NCBI GenBank assembly: GCA_004794785.1
Contig: SJOL01008547.1
Location: 142,297-206,296, forward strand
Direction of reading: 5' to 3'
From: Opisthorchis felineus
Lineage: Eukaryota; Platyhelminthes; Trematoda; Opisthorchiida; Opisthorchiidae
DNA length: 64,000 nt
This document shows positions 34,212 through 46,400 of this stretch, in pieces; positions within the stretch are counted from its first letter, which is position 1; the number at the start of each line of letters is the position of its first letter. The notes beneath the pieces are model-generated. The model was not told where the DNA came from. It made no database searches and saw only the letters and a program-made list of their open reading frames with translations. The position numbers and the translations under genes are program-made.

Positions 34212-37200
34212 TAGGAAATTGTTTCATAATCGCACCGTTCATAGTTGAACGCGGTGTTTGGGGTAAAATAAAATAAAATGGACGTATGAACAGTCAACAT
34301 ACGGGGCATTTGCACGCAGGAATAGGCCGCTGGGACAAGTTAAGGGAGAAAAAATTTTGTGGCAATCACGCGATCAGCTTATATCCAAGATTATCTTTTA
34401 TTTGGCATATTGCTTCACCATAATGCTATCACGAAAATAAAAGAAGCATACGCCCGCCGTTCATAACGTGTTCAAGGCAACCAAGATATTGCTAATTAGG
34501 GAGTTAAATCAAAGTTCACATTCCCTAGATCAGGGAACTGATTTTGGAGGCGGATTATCCAAAACGCATTTAGGCAGATTGAAAATCGACTGACCGAATG
34601 CGATGCCGATTCTTTGTAGGTCCAACATGTGACAACAGCTCTGCACAACTTATTCAGCCACGAAAATGTCTTCAAGCAATGAAGTATTATTGTATGCTGG
34701 TCACTGGATTTCAGTAAACAATTATGTGTTTCGGTTTATATAAAGGACTCAAACTACTCATCTATCTTACTTACCACCTTTCAGATTTCACAGTTGAACA
34801 ATCGAAGTCATTGGTGATTTCCGTGTAAAAACGAGGAAAATTCAGCATATTATATCCCGTATTACTCTGATCAAAATTTTTAGTACAGGAACCTGCTGAA
34901 GTATCATGAGCCATATTCCCAGACATTTTTTCAGATTTTCGTCGTCCTAAAGATCCGACATCCAAATGTTGGTGAATTTTCTATGGAAAGTTTAGCGGCC
35001 CACGTACATGAATTCATGCGGTGTCTACCATATAAAAGGTGCTATTCCGCTCAATGTTATTAGGAGCGGGAAGAAGCGATACAACCATGTTTCGTCAGCA
35101 CTGCTAAGACATGTTTTCTAGATTTTTTACACCAAGGATAGATTGTGCAATGAAATTTGCGGAGCTCTTGTTTGCGTGAAAAAAAACACGGCGGTTTTGC
35201 GGCAAACCTGAGCGACAGAAGGGTATGGCTTAATGCCGTATAGGTTGACAGGTCAAATGAACGCATCGAGAATGGAAAATTTTCTAACAATGCTACCACT
35301 TGAAAACTTTTACCACAAAATTGTCGGCGATAATAGGGGCTAGATTACGGGCGCTAACGTGCCGCTGCATCCAGTCAGAGTTCGGAAGAACGAACCAGAC
35401 AAACCTTTCCATCCCTGGAGCACGCACCATATGAAATCATACAATTTACTCAGAGAAATCCTCAGTGTCCTTAAACATAATCGGGCTCACCAAATAACGG
35501 TATCCCTTATAACGAGCAGGTTTAGAGAAACGCGACAACTACATCCGCTCGGCGCTTGATATCAACATCTACGGCACATCAACTAATTTTCTGATGTCAT
35601 CAAATATAAGAATTTGAGGTTGATTTGCTATTTTTTGTAATACAGAATGAAGAAGACACGGAAAAAGAGTAAGCCGAGATCAAACAGACGCTAAGGTGGC
35701 CGGCTGCTCACACCGGCTGTTTAACATCACTTTGTGGACGGTAAAAGACCGCCTATTCATCGCAGTGAATAATATTTGGTTCGACAAATTTTACGTCGAG
35801 CATAAAAGCACGATTGATCACCGTCTATATGTTCAGACGATCAAACATTTCAGATTTGGGATACCATCTTGGAACTCCTCATGATCCACGACCATTTATC
35901 TGTCAGTGCGATCAGTTTTAATCATCCAAACGCTCTTATAGGCAATGAACAGAAGTGCCTAAATGGTGGATGAATTTGTGGTAATGCTGCCTGGTTTACG
36001 AATATACTGCTTTTGATTAAGCCAATATCCTGTCGACATAATGCAACAGCTGACCAGTTCGCAAGTCTACCGGGGGTTGCGACGAACACCTGACCATCAC
36101 CAATGCTACGCAGATTTGTTCGATTCATGGTTTCGGTTTCTCCGATATTGCTTGCTTCCATTTGGATACGCCCAAAAAGAAATAAGTTTGAAGCTTTCGA
36201 CAATTGTCAGCTGACGAGCAAAAGCTGCGGTCCGTCCAATTTGCCCGCTCACTGTGCCAATGCTTGTGACAAATAATCCGGAGAGAGAGAGAACGACAAA
36301 CGTCAGAGGGATCACCACATTTTCCGCCGCATTGAGCGCTTACTTACATGGGAATCTCACCTGTTGTGTCAAACTGTTCTAGTTTTTTGTGTTTCGCGCA
36401 CCTGTATTTCACGAGTATGAAAGCAGGGTCACTGATTGCAGGTCACACTTTGTTGCTTAGAAGGAAAATTCAAGAAACCCATAAGGGCATTTTGACTACA
36501 AGAATTAGTTTGATCGCCTTACCCACTGACCTTTAATCGACTAGTTGGATTAGGTATATGATTAATCCCTAACCAAGGTAGTTTACTTGAGTGGGCCGAT
36601 TAAGACACATGAGTTTCAATTGCCAACATACACTTCTGATGTGCCGGCCAAGTAAAGAATACATTACAACAAAATAGCTGCAGCAATTATCTCGTCGTGC
36701 CAACTGCCCGGGCGATACTGCCCGCTGTGACTAGGTTAAAAGAAAACGAGCCATGTAGTCAGAGTATTTAGAGCTTGAAAAAAGGACCCCCGCCCATTTT
36801 AGAGCTTTGAGTGCTTTTCGGTGCAGTTAGACGGGAAAATGATTAAATGAATGCTATCGCGTTGTAGGTGGAGAAAGATAATTGCTCCCATTGGACATAA
36901 AGTCCACAGTTTGGTCAATCTTGATTAGATTGCAACCTGCGGTAATATTAGCATCAACCACGTAACGGCCGTATTTGAATTGTACACCCTCAACAAGTCA
37001 GCATTCCACCGACACTCTCAAGTGCGTAGAAAGAATAAGCAGGCTCACCATGTTTTCCTTCATCATGTACCATTGTGAAAATATTTTGACTTTTTCATTA
37101 ATGCTCAAACATTCCTTACTCTCGTGCTAATCTGAAGTGAACCAAATGCGTATTCTCCGGGACCATGTGAGTGTAAGTAGAAAAACGACGATAAAGTCTA

Positions 37201-37564
37201 TCATTAAGTCATCATTTTATACACCCGGATTAGTTAATTGGGTGAGTGCGGCACCAGGGCTTACGGAGCCTTATTCAATAATCATCGTTTCGTTATAAAT
37301 CACAACGATTTTCCATGCCAGATTTCGTGTTTTTCAATCATGAAAACTCCCGACATATAACGTAATTTTATGACGTCCATATGAGCACGACTAACCTTGT
37401 GTGGAAAGCAGACGATATTTAGATCTATTTGGTTTCTGCATCTTCCTCGTGGAGCTAATTCATTGCGTGTGGTAGAATAACGACTCATCGATGAGATTAT
37501 TCTCATCACTTGAAAATCAAATTCGAAGTTTGATGTTGACCCTACCTTAGGAAGCATACTAACA
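34212..37564. other. Intergenic stretch, no gene seen
   Basis: No recognisable gene. A minus-strand frame at 36106-36318 includes a plausible hydrophobic segment (VIPLTFVVLSLSGLFVTSIG), but it overlaps another open frame and has no supporting context. Confidence 0.4.
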
Positions 37565-37990
37565 CCGTACGATTGCGATTATAATGGAGTTTGCACGTTT
37601 TCCCGGACAAATTCAATGCTTCCTGCATCGCTGACAAAATGGTTTTGTGGAAGATTTTCTCCCAATTTGAGGTAGAGGCTTGCATTGTTCAGTTCTTGAA
37701 AGAACAATAATGAAGCCGAAGTCTTCCTTTAGGTCTTAACAGTCAGTAGTCACCCATATTTCCGACACATTTTGGTGTTTTCCTTGGCCTCTTTGTGCTC
37801 AATTCTTTCATCCCACGCGTAGGACATGCCTTTGCCTGATCGTAGAGTTGGTTTCAAAGTTTCTGACGATGTAACGCTTGTCTACAAATGCAACCCTCCA
37901 CAATTTAGTGGGCATACACCGGCCGCTCTCATTGGATTCACAATGTATCCCAATGAAGTTCAGTACCATTGACGAATGAGGAGTTTTTGA
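37565..37990. repeat. Dispersed repeat family B, copy 1
   Basis: This aligns in the same orientation with 63255-63650. Matching blocks include the gttttc-ccggacaaa region near 37597-37609 (63278-63289 in the other copy), a 'gtgttttc' block near 37775, and the ttctttc-cc-atgcc region at 37802-37830. Identity is modest, about 60-65% with gaps. On the minus strand the copies keep a similar short peptide (SDAGSIEFVREN here, DDAESIDFVR there), so the repeat may derive from a coding part of an old element. Class unknown. Confidence 0.5.
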
Positions 37991-40089
37991 ATGTAGGGTT
38001 CTTTCGCGTCTAAGTGATGCCATACAGTGACGTTGGAGGTAATATTTCGTCACCCACCAATAAATGGGTGTCTATATCGAACATCGTTTGCTGCAAAATA
38101 TTACGGGCTGGCCATCTCGCGTATACATAAGTGGCCTCCGCATTTTCGGATTATTATTTCAGAGACTGAGATATTTTACTTACAGATTTTCGTTTTATAA
38201 ATTTCCTGTTCAATTACTGTGGGGACGTCAAAATGTCCTAAATCATACTGCTCGGTCTCAGGAGCATAATTCAAGATGCAAGGGTTTATCAATGAGCATA
38301 CTTATTGGCTCTGTGCTCAGCATTCACTTCAGCGTTCGCCATCGCTTTCCATTTGGTATAACATAACATGACAAATAGCTATTCAACCTTTCATCCTGAA
38401 GCTTCCCATAATTTCAAGATCACGTTTGGTCGCAATACAACGTTCTGCAATCCCATGTTTTCAAAGTAAAAATTGCTAGGAGTTCACATTTCAGGGAGTT
38501 TTATCCTGATACTCCTATTCAAACGTTTTGGTGCATGTATAATTTACTATAATGTGCGATCGCATTTTGCACACCATATCAATTCACGCAAAATGCACTC
38601 TTCAGTCTCCACCGCAATTTCCCATCCGGTACAGTTCCTTTTTGATTTATTATGGCAGTTCTGACTTGACCAAGCTCAACATGATCAAACTCGATAAACA
38701 GACTGAACAGGCAAAGTTTGCCAAATGTGCAGGTGTGAACAAACATGGTTGTTGGCATTATGGTTCACTAAGTTCCAGGGAAATGACTTCCAGCAATAGG
38801 GGACACTAATGATGTGCCACCGATGCACTTGGGCTCTAATACTTGGATCAGAGTCGCCCAAAATTAGGCTTGGGGTGCAAATGTGTGAGGGGTAATCAGG
38901 GTTGCATAGGTACGTCAAATGGCCAGTTAATTGTATCAAGATCAATGATGAGGGTGACAGAGAATTTTAACGGTGTATTGTAGGGTTATTAATTTCATGG
39001 CTGCACTAATTTAGGAGAATTAGTCGACCGCACATGTTCCACAAATTCGCAATATTTGTGACCCACTTGTGATGTCTTAGTTGAGCCGCTGAGCATAAAC
39101 GCTAAACATGTCGCTGTGAAACACAATGCCTTTACTATTGCTGAATAGGATGCGCTTCGTTAAAGCCTACCGGGGAGCACTGCCAAGCCACTCCTGGCAG
39201 GACATAATGTCATCTAAGCGCCACACTCAGAGATTTTGAGTTCCATAAGGTGGGCATCTCCCAATCATCACTTTGGCAACTACATATATGTGCTTGTTGA
39301 ACACCGTGGTCATTTGTTTACATGCCTGCTTCTAACAAATTTTCACTCTGTGCATTCAAACACGAGGGCTCACTGACGCGCCTTCTGGACTACGAAAATA
39401 TTCGCTAAATGTGGCGCTTACTTTCCATCTCTTGCGTAGTGAATACTTAGATCTAAAAAAATCCGACGTCCCTTAAAATGATTTCCATGAGGCGAGCAAA
39501 CATGTTTCCCCAATCAGTCCGTTCTAACATATGAGGACGAATCATTTTCGTGTTTCGTATACCAATGTACGAGGTATGCGTTCGACCGCGTATCACAAGA
39601 GTAACATAAAAGAAAGGCTTTAGTGCACAACCCTCTTAGCTCCATTCCATTTGGGCTTCGTTTATACAGGAATGCCACCTCCAGCCGTTAGGATTTAGTA
39701 CGTCAGTAGCAAAGCACAGGCTGATCACGCTGATGTCACTCACGGGCTTCCGTTGGAGAAGGAGTGGTACATTCATGTAGTGTCGATTGACGTGATGCTC
39801 CTTCGGACGGCACAGCCTAGGTGCTCATAGGTGATATCAAATAGCCTATAAGTTACCTCTCAACAGACTTTACAAAAGTCTTTCCTGACCTATACATGCC
39901 AGGAAAAGTCATATTTAGCTGTGCCATTAAATAGCGTTTCTCAAGAGACGCAGTCGAACCAACTGTTCTGTAACATAGAGATGCAAGCACAACCAAAGGA
40001 AACTTTGGCGAACAAATGTCCTGATTACATATGAGAGTGAAAAAGTTCACGAAAGATTTGAGAACATTCGTTGGAATGGTACATAGCGC
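37991..40089. other. Intergenic stretch, no gene seen
   Basis: Open frames up to 100 codons (38064-38366, plus) show no domain. No repeat or RNA gene is recognised. Confidence 0.4.
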
Positions 40090-40175
40090 AATTTTATCAA
40101 GATCCTGGGAGTCGAACTCAGGGCCTCTTCAAATTTCTAAGCTGTTAGTACCATTCATTCACGGTTAAAAGGTAA
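40090..40175 (-). repeat. Degenerate tRNA-like SINE fragment
   Basis: On the minus strand a good B box GAGTTCGACTCC (40107-40118) sits inside CCCTGAGTTCGACTCCCAGG, like the T-arm of a tRNA. Upstream at about 40140-40160 the A-box position reads ATGGTACTAACAGC, a weak match. No acceptor stem is seen. This may be an old tRNA-derived SINE or an isolated B-box-like match. Confidence 0.35.
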
Positions 40176-41929
40176 ATTTGGAATCTGGAGTTTATTCTGG
40201 TGGACCAGTGTCTTGAAAAAAGCGTTTTACAGTCTGAATGGTGACAAGCTTGTTCTTCGTGTTCACCGACATACAACTACAGAGCGCTGTTTCATAATGC
40301 AATGGGAGAAATTAGACGAAGCACACTAAAGCCGATCAGCAAGCAGGTACATTCAGGATACTGTAAGCTTTCTGTGTAGGGAGTGCCGCTGACCATATGG
40401 ACCGGCTGTAGCCCAGAAGAACTTAAATCAGTCGTCGTCTGTCCACAACTGTTGTACACTCTTTGATGTTACGTCACAGTCACATTTGGCATTGGCTAAC
40501 AACCTGTTAGGGCAGAATTATGATATTTGTGAAATGTTCGAGCAAATTATGGTCACTATACAAGTATTATGCCCATTATAGGTCTTATGCATTTCCTCGG
40601 TTACTAACGGAAGTTCACTAGATGAAGGTTTCCAACTATCTTATAGAAATTTACAGAAATAGCGTTGGCACTTTGGTGCAATTATTAAGTTTGGGGATCA
40701 CCAACTTATTTTGCCACAGTAAGAAAATCACTTGGTTGCAGGGCATTGTAGTCAACTAGTAGAAATGCAAGAACACAATTGCGAGCAAAAGTTTGTCGGA
40801 TGATGCCTTTATATTATTCTGCTCGAGGAATTTTGGAATTTTTATGACTAGGTTTGCGAAGCCATCTAATATGATGAATTCCACGGACAACATCACAGCT
40901 ATAAAGGATTCGCATTGTGAACGCATGAAGCGAACAATTTGTTGAAAACTACACCAGCGTGTGTTTAAAACTCGCGTGCATTTGCAGGATGCTAAGCGTC
41001 TATTACAAATAAATATAAAAGTGAAAATCCGTGGAACTGCAAATAGTCCACAAAGCCTGCGGCTATAGTGAAGATGCAGACGGCATAACTGATTGTTTGG
41101 TTGGGTCTATGGTGACGCTGAAATATGGAGAAGAGAGAGTCATTCAGTGTGGCGTTTGCCATTCCTCAATATAATAAACCAGCAACCATCTCACAGACAG
41201 CTGTGTTTTGCAGAGCATGAAAGCGAAACAGCCCTTGCATATATTATATGATCAATCTGAAAATGGAAAACAGTTTAAACAAATCTGCAGGGTGAACGTT
41301 TATTATTAAACTTACTGGTGTTCATTCGAACGGTTGGATGATCCCTTTAACAGTCTTAACATATTTGCTAGATATAGGTTAAGGCGCAAAAGTTAAGCTA
41401 TTTTGGCTTCAGATAACGCGATTTTATCATCGAAGCTCACATAATTATGAAGTTAAAATAACATTGGTTTTCCTTGAGACAATCAGGTGATTATCCGGTA
41501 TCATTGGACATGCACATGCACCTGCATAATTACATAAGTGCACCCAATTTGAGCGAATCCGAACACACGGTGTAAGGTTATACAGCCTGTAAAGCAACAG
41601 GGAAAACGCACTCTGCGCTTGACAAAAGACTAGGTTTAGTGTCGGAATATTCTCATGCGAGTGACAGAATGGCGCTAGGTACCCGAATGAACAGTTTTTT
41701 GGATTCTCGAAAATTACTGAAACTAGATGGTTGGCTCAGATAGGGTGTAGAAGATCAATCCGTTGAAAGTGTTTTTTATACCAGATTTACGCTTACGGAT
41801 GGCATATTGATGCACTTTTTTGGAGGAGAAGTAAATAGTCTGGACGCAGCTATTAGTAACTGCCAAGGAGGAGAACATATTCACTCAGGATGTCTATAAT
41901 GATATCATGAAAATCAACGCGGGTACCTT
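40176..41929. other. Intergenic stretch, no gene seen
   Basis: There is no open frame of note in this AT-rich stretch and no repeat is recognised. Confidence 0.45.
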
Positions 41930-42190
41930 GATTGGCAGGTGGTGACAAAAGATTATGTTCTTGAAAAACAATTTGCACTGACATTGGCGAGAAACTTTCG
42001 ACATCTGAGAGCGATTTAAACATGGCGACAACAAAGATAGAAAGCACACCAATATTTCTTAACATCCTCCGTTGTCCTTCCAATTTCGCAATGGTGGGCC
42101 TACTTATTGCCGTTCGAATCCTTCCGGCTGTGCCACGATCGAAGTTTGTTGAATGCATGCACTATACGCTTAGCGGTCTGAGCTAGATGT
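41930..42190 (-). repeat. tRNA-derived SINE-like element
   Basis: On the minus strand the head carries CTAGCTCAGACCGCTAAGCG (about 42166-42185), a strong A-box match of the T-A-G-C-T-C-A-G type. About 60 bp further lies AAGGATTCGAACGGC (about 42109-42123), a B-box match with one imperfect half. Spacing is slightly longer than in a standard tRNA, as is common in SINEs. The body probably runs on toward about 41930. A minus-strand open frame (41853-42158) overlaps it and is likely fortuitous. Confidence 0.5.
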
Positions 42191-42299
42191 AATCTAAGGA
42201 CTGGACCTCACTAATGCCGAATACGTCAAAAGGGCGACGAACATCAAAGTTCCTAAACTGGGTTTGCGAGTTCATTCTATGTTGGTAAGTTTAATCTTT

Positions 42300-42420
42300 G
42301 ACTTACAAAATATTCGTTACGCAACGTATAGTGGTGGGCCTAAAAGTTTACGACCATCTTTATCGAATATTTATGCTAACGATTTGTTTCACCAAGCGAC
42401 GGACACAGCTTTAAATCAGT
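42300..42420 (+). pseudogene. Possible LINE reverse-transcriptase scrap
   Basis: Within a 91-codon plus-strand frame (42264-42539), residues 24-41 read GGPKSLRPSLSNIYANDL. This resembles the G-V-P-Q-G-S-V-L-G-P-L-L-F-N-I-Y-V-N-D-L block of CR1-like reverse transcriptases, with a two-residue gap and about 11 identities. Neighbouring motifs such as YADD are not recognisable. The resemblance is suggestive only. Confidence 0.35.
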
Positions 42421-42539
42421 ATCACTTGAGGCCAAATCACAAGACTCCTCTCAAGGGAAAAAAATTACGATACTGTGAACGCTCATTTGCACCTAGCTTG
42501 CAAGGAGGAGTATGCAGTGTCAAAGTGACCAATCGGTAA

Positions 42540-43299
42540 ACACTAGTACACATGACAGATTTGTATGCTGTGTTACTCATCTCTTGGGGGTTGGCTCGCG
42601 TTACCACCTGTGTTTGTAAATTAAAATAAACGGTTCTCCCCTTCTGAGTTGTGCGGTTGAAAGCTATTATTTGGCATACACCAAACAAATGAAGCACGAA
42701 TGCTTGGCTGACCAAATGCATTAGCTAATCGACGAATGTGTGCCATCGTGGCGAGCAAATGTGGAGAAATGGGACCCAAGTGGGTAAGTTGGACGATATC
42801 TAAACTTGATCGTTGTGGTGTCTGAAAAATGTAAGAACATCAGTCCATCCATAGTTCTCCGCGAGGGGTTTGAAATTGGCCGGCTACCGTTGAGTTCAAT
42901 GCGCTTATTCACACAAACAAAAGCAATTATCTATCACAAAATTCTGACATTTAAGATAAACTTAGACGGGGTTAGGCCAAAAGGGTTAAATAGAATAAGC
43001 AAGCAAATACATGTGTCAAGACTGAGGCTAGAAGGGTGTGCTAGCAAATTTTGCGTGTTGATGAAAATGAAGCCTTAAAGAAAAGGGATATGCACTGGCT
43101 GATTTACGTTGCCGAAAACAAGTGATTACTGTAATAAGGAGGGCAAAATGTCAGCAGCTTTGAAGGGATTGACCTATACGTTTCAAATAGAGAAAATTGG
43201 CTTCAATAATTCCCTGCATTGAGCTTGTCTATGAATTATCGCACAGCTGGGAGACCACAAATGACAAATGGTTTAGCGTGATGGCCATACACACTTCTG
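42540..43299. other. Intergenic stretch, no gene seen
   Basis: Only short open frames with no domain, for example 42806-43078 (plus). Confidence 0.45.
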
Positions 43300-43412
43300 T
43301 GCTTGATTCTTGGCGGGTTTTGAGGGTTTATTACATGTGTTAATTGAAGAGTTTGCTGTTGGCGAACACATGGCCTTCGAGCCATATATGGTATATGTGT
43401 TAGTGTACTGGT
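43300..43412. repeat. Dispersed repeat family B', copy 1
   Basis: Positions 43317-43410 align with 63906-64000 in the same orientation. The clearest shared block is 'agtttgctgttgg-cgaacac' (43350 region; 63940 region), plus 'gttttgagggttt' against 'gtttttgggggttt'. Identity is about 70%. In the right copy family B lies about 250 bp upstream, so B and B' may belong to one element. Confidence 0.5.
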
Positions 43413-46400
43413 GAAGCACGTATAAATAATAACGCGTCTGCCCAACAGTTGCCAGTACAATCTATTATATATACAACCGCCATTAAGGACAAGCAACGGC
43501 AGTAATTTAGAATACCCAAAATAAGCGAAAGTATGTGGGGCAGGAATTCTGTACGCATATCCTCCAATTACCAAGGATAGTGTCAGGGCACCAGTTCCTG
43601 AATTCTACAGAGAAAAATGACACGCGATAGAATGACATACCACTCACCGGGTTGTAATGTCAAAAATTGCGTGAAGGCTTCCATCGCTAGGCTAGCGCTT
43701 TGAATGTAGTACCTTATGAAGATGAAGCAGGGCGGTTTAATAGAATTTTGGTTAGTAATTTTCACCGCAAACGGGATGCTGCCCTCGGTGAGGACGGAAG
43801 TGATTGCATAGATGCAGTGCTTACTTGCGTTATGTTTACGGTTTTCTTGAATGAAGACCCAAAGATAAAGGAAGTAGGTATTTGAAATGGTTCAATAAAT
43901 GACAGGAGGAATGCGAAATATGAGGTATTCTTTGGTAAATGCATGTAAGGCAAGCAACGTAAATCTGTTGTCAAGGATGACTAACAAAGTATTTGAACCG
44001 GTTTGTGTACCGTTTCAGAGTTTGTCACAGAATGCCGGCGGTAGGCGCGTTAGGTCAGCATGTTTATGAGGTTCATGCTATGCGTCAGTCGAATTATCCA
44101 GATAAAGACATCAGCATTATTGGCGAAGCGTTCACAGCTAGTATTAACTATAAGCGCGAGAAGGATGATCTTATTTTTTCTGCTATTGGGACCAATCGAT
44201 ATCTCTTGCATTATTATCCCAAAGGATTTGTCATGTAAGCACCTGATTTTTGAGGCAAACGTGTTTTAATTAACCGACCGATGAAACCTGCAGATCACAC
44301 AATGTTCAAATTCGAAAGGTTCAATCCACAAGAAAACAACGAGATAAAACATTTGAGAAGTATGAACATTGCGCCGCAGTTTAGCATCTTACCCTCGTCC
44401 AGTGCAATTCTCACAGCTGTCATGTAAAATACATCATTTTTGAAACTGTTACAAGGAATACAGACGGATTTATATTTGGAATAGGTGAGGGCTGAAGAAC
44501 TGAAGTATAAAGCGTGGATTATCGGTTAAATTTTCAAGAGAAAACTGAACGTGCATGCTAGAGCAGCGCACATCTTAGATAGATGATGAGTTTGGAAATT
44601 GAAAGACGCTTCTCTAGTAAATGCTACGAGGAGAAAAGAGCAATTTAATTAGTGTTATTCGGATAACAATTTCCGCTGCGGTGTAATTGGTGTATTGTTA
44701 TCGGATTTGTTGTGAGCAACAAATTATTTCTTTGCGTGTTATTTCCGTTTGCTATGCTTAATCCTTGTTCAATTGTTCAACGGGCCTCCAGCAGCTTCCC
44801 TCCTAAAAAGATTGGTGATCAGCGTGTTTTTTAACGTCAAACGTGCTTCTTCTGCTGCCCTTGATAAGCTGTTAATTTTGAAAAATATATTTATCGGTCG
44901 CTTAGCAAAAAGATGCATTTTTAAACGAGGCTTAACCTTCGTACCGCTGCGATTATGGATTGCAAAGAACGCTGAAATGAAAATGGCGATAATTATTCTT
45001 GGGTGAAACTTTTACATCACATCAGTACCACACGTAAACGGAGCAAACTTATGACTAGCAAATGATATGCTGAAAATGCTTCCTGCGTGGATTTTTAATC
45101 AGTGTATTTTACCAAGAGCCGCTCTGCCGTGTGGTGCGTTATGCTTCCAGTTCCCGTTTTAATGGTAGGCATTTTTTTCGATTCTGCTTGCTGAGGTCAG
45201 TATGTGACGCTGTCTTTCTGCAACACAGGAACAAGTAATGTGATCATGACCCAAACGGTCTTCCATTGAATCTCTATCAGATTAATTTTGGGTTGCATTT
45301 TTAACCCGCATAATGTCCAACAACAACACTAAACCTCCAGATTGTAAAACTCTCCAGGTGACGCCACTCCTAAAATTGAGCACTCCTAAAAAACTGATTA
45401 AATTTGACCAGAGACTTCTTCAAAAATGTAATCAGCCACCACGTCTATGCATACAAATTAGCAACCCGGTAAACTGGCACGCGGGATAAGTCTGTGAATG
45501 TATCAAGTTCCAAGCTGCATGGCGCATATGCTAAAAACAGCAAGTTCGTGGCTGGGAACATCCAATTTACCATCCCTAACTCTAACAAGGCCCAATCATG
45601 AAACAAATCGGGTCAGTTGCCATTTTTTCATAGCGACTTAGATTCGTACATACACCTAACACAAGTGCAAACCGTGGTACACATTGTTTAGTATATCAGA
45701 ATCTATGCTAATAGGCCGCAAGCGTACTAAGGTCCTGAGACAAAGCAAACTCGACATTGTTTGCCTCGGTTGGCCCCAAAGCGCAAATTCTGTTACAAAT
45801 TCCCAGAGGGCTAAGCTAGCCAATTTTGAAAAGAATATAATCCAACCGCTAGTGTTTATGTTCTAGCATCTGATGCCCAACGTTTATGGATCATTGATGT
45901 CAGTGACGAGGTTTTGTTAAACTGAACGACTTGTGTGCACGGATGCGATCCGACAATCAATAATGGAACAAGAATTCTGAGTTACATACTCAAGAGCTGC
46001 AGTGTGAAATACATGAGCATATCTCCCGAAGACCGCGGTATGTATAGGAGGGTTCGGCGTCATGTAAACGTGTCGTGCTATGGATAGGATGAGACAAACG
46101 TAATCGACCTAACTTTCGCTGAATAAATAGCTTAACCGTTCTGACAGTGAACCCTGTTTCAGAAGATTGAATTGCTCGCTTCATAGAGTAGTATATATAT
46201 ACTTGTCTGTAGGTAGCGGATATGTATAAACGCCGGGTTCTTTTTTCAAAATGGGTCATTGCTGGTGATGAAAACAACGTCAGAACCTTCATATATATGT
46301 TAATTAGAGTAAATTGCTCTCCTCAAATTAGCCTGTTTGCAAATAAACAGTGATGCCCTAAATGTATTCCTTCGGAGATATTTTCCTCTTCGGCTTCAAA

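Noticed and set aside
45684..45866. Frame with VLRQSKLDIVCL, reminiscent of the start of a LINE endonuclease
   Set aside because: A single short motif without the downstream catalytic motifs of AP-like endonucleases. Too weak to call.
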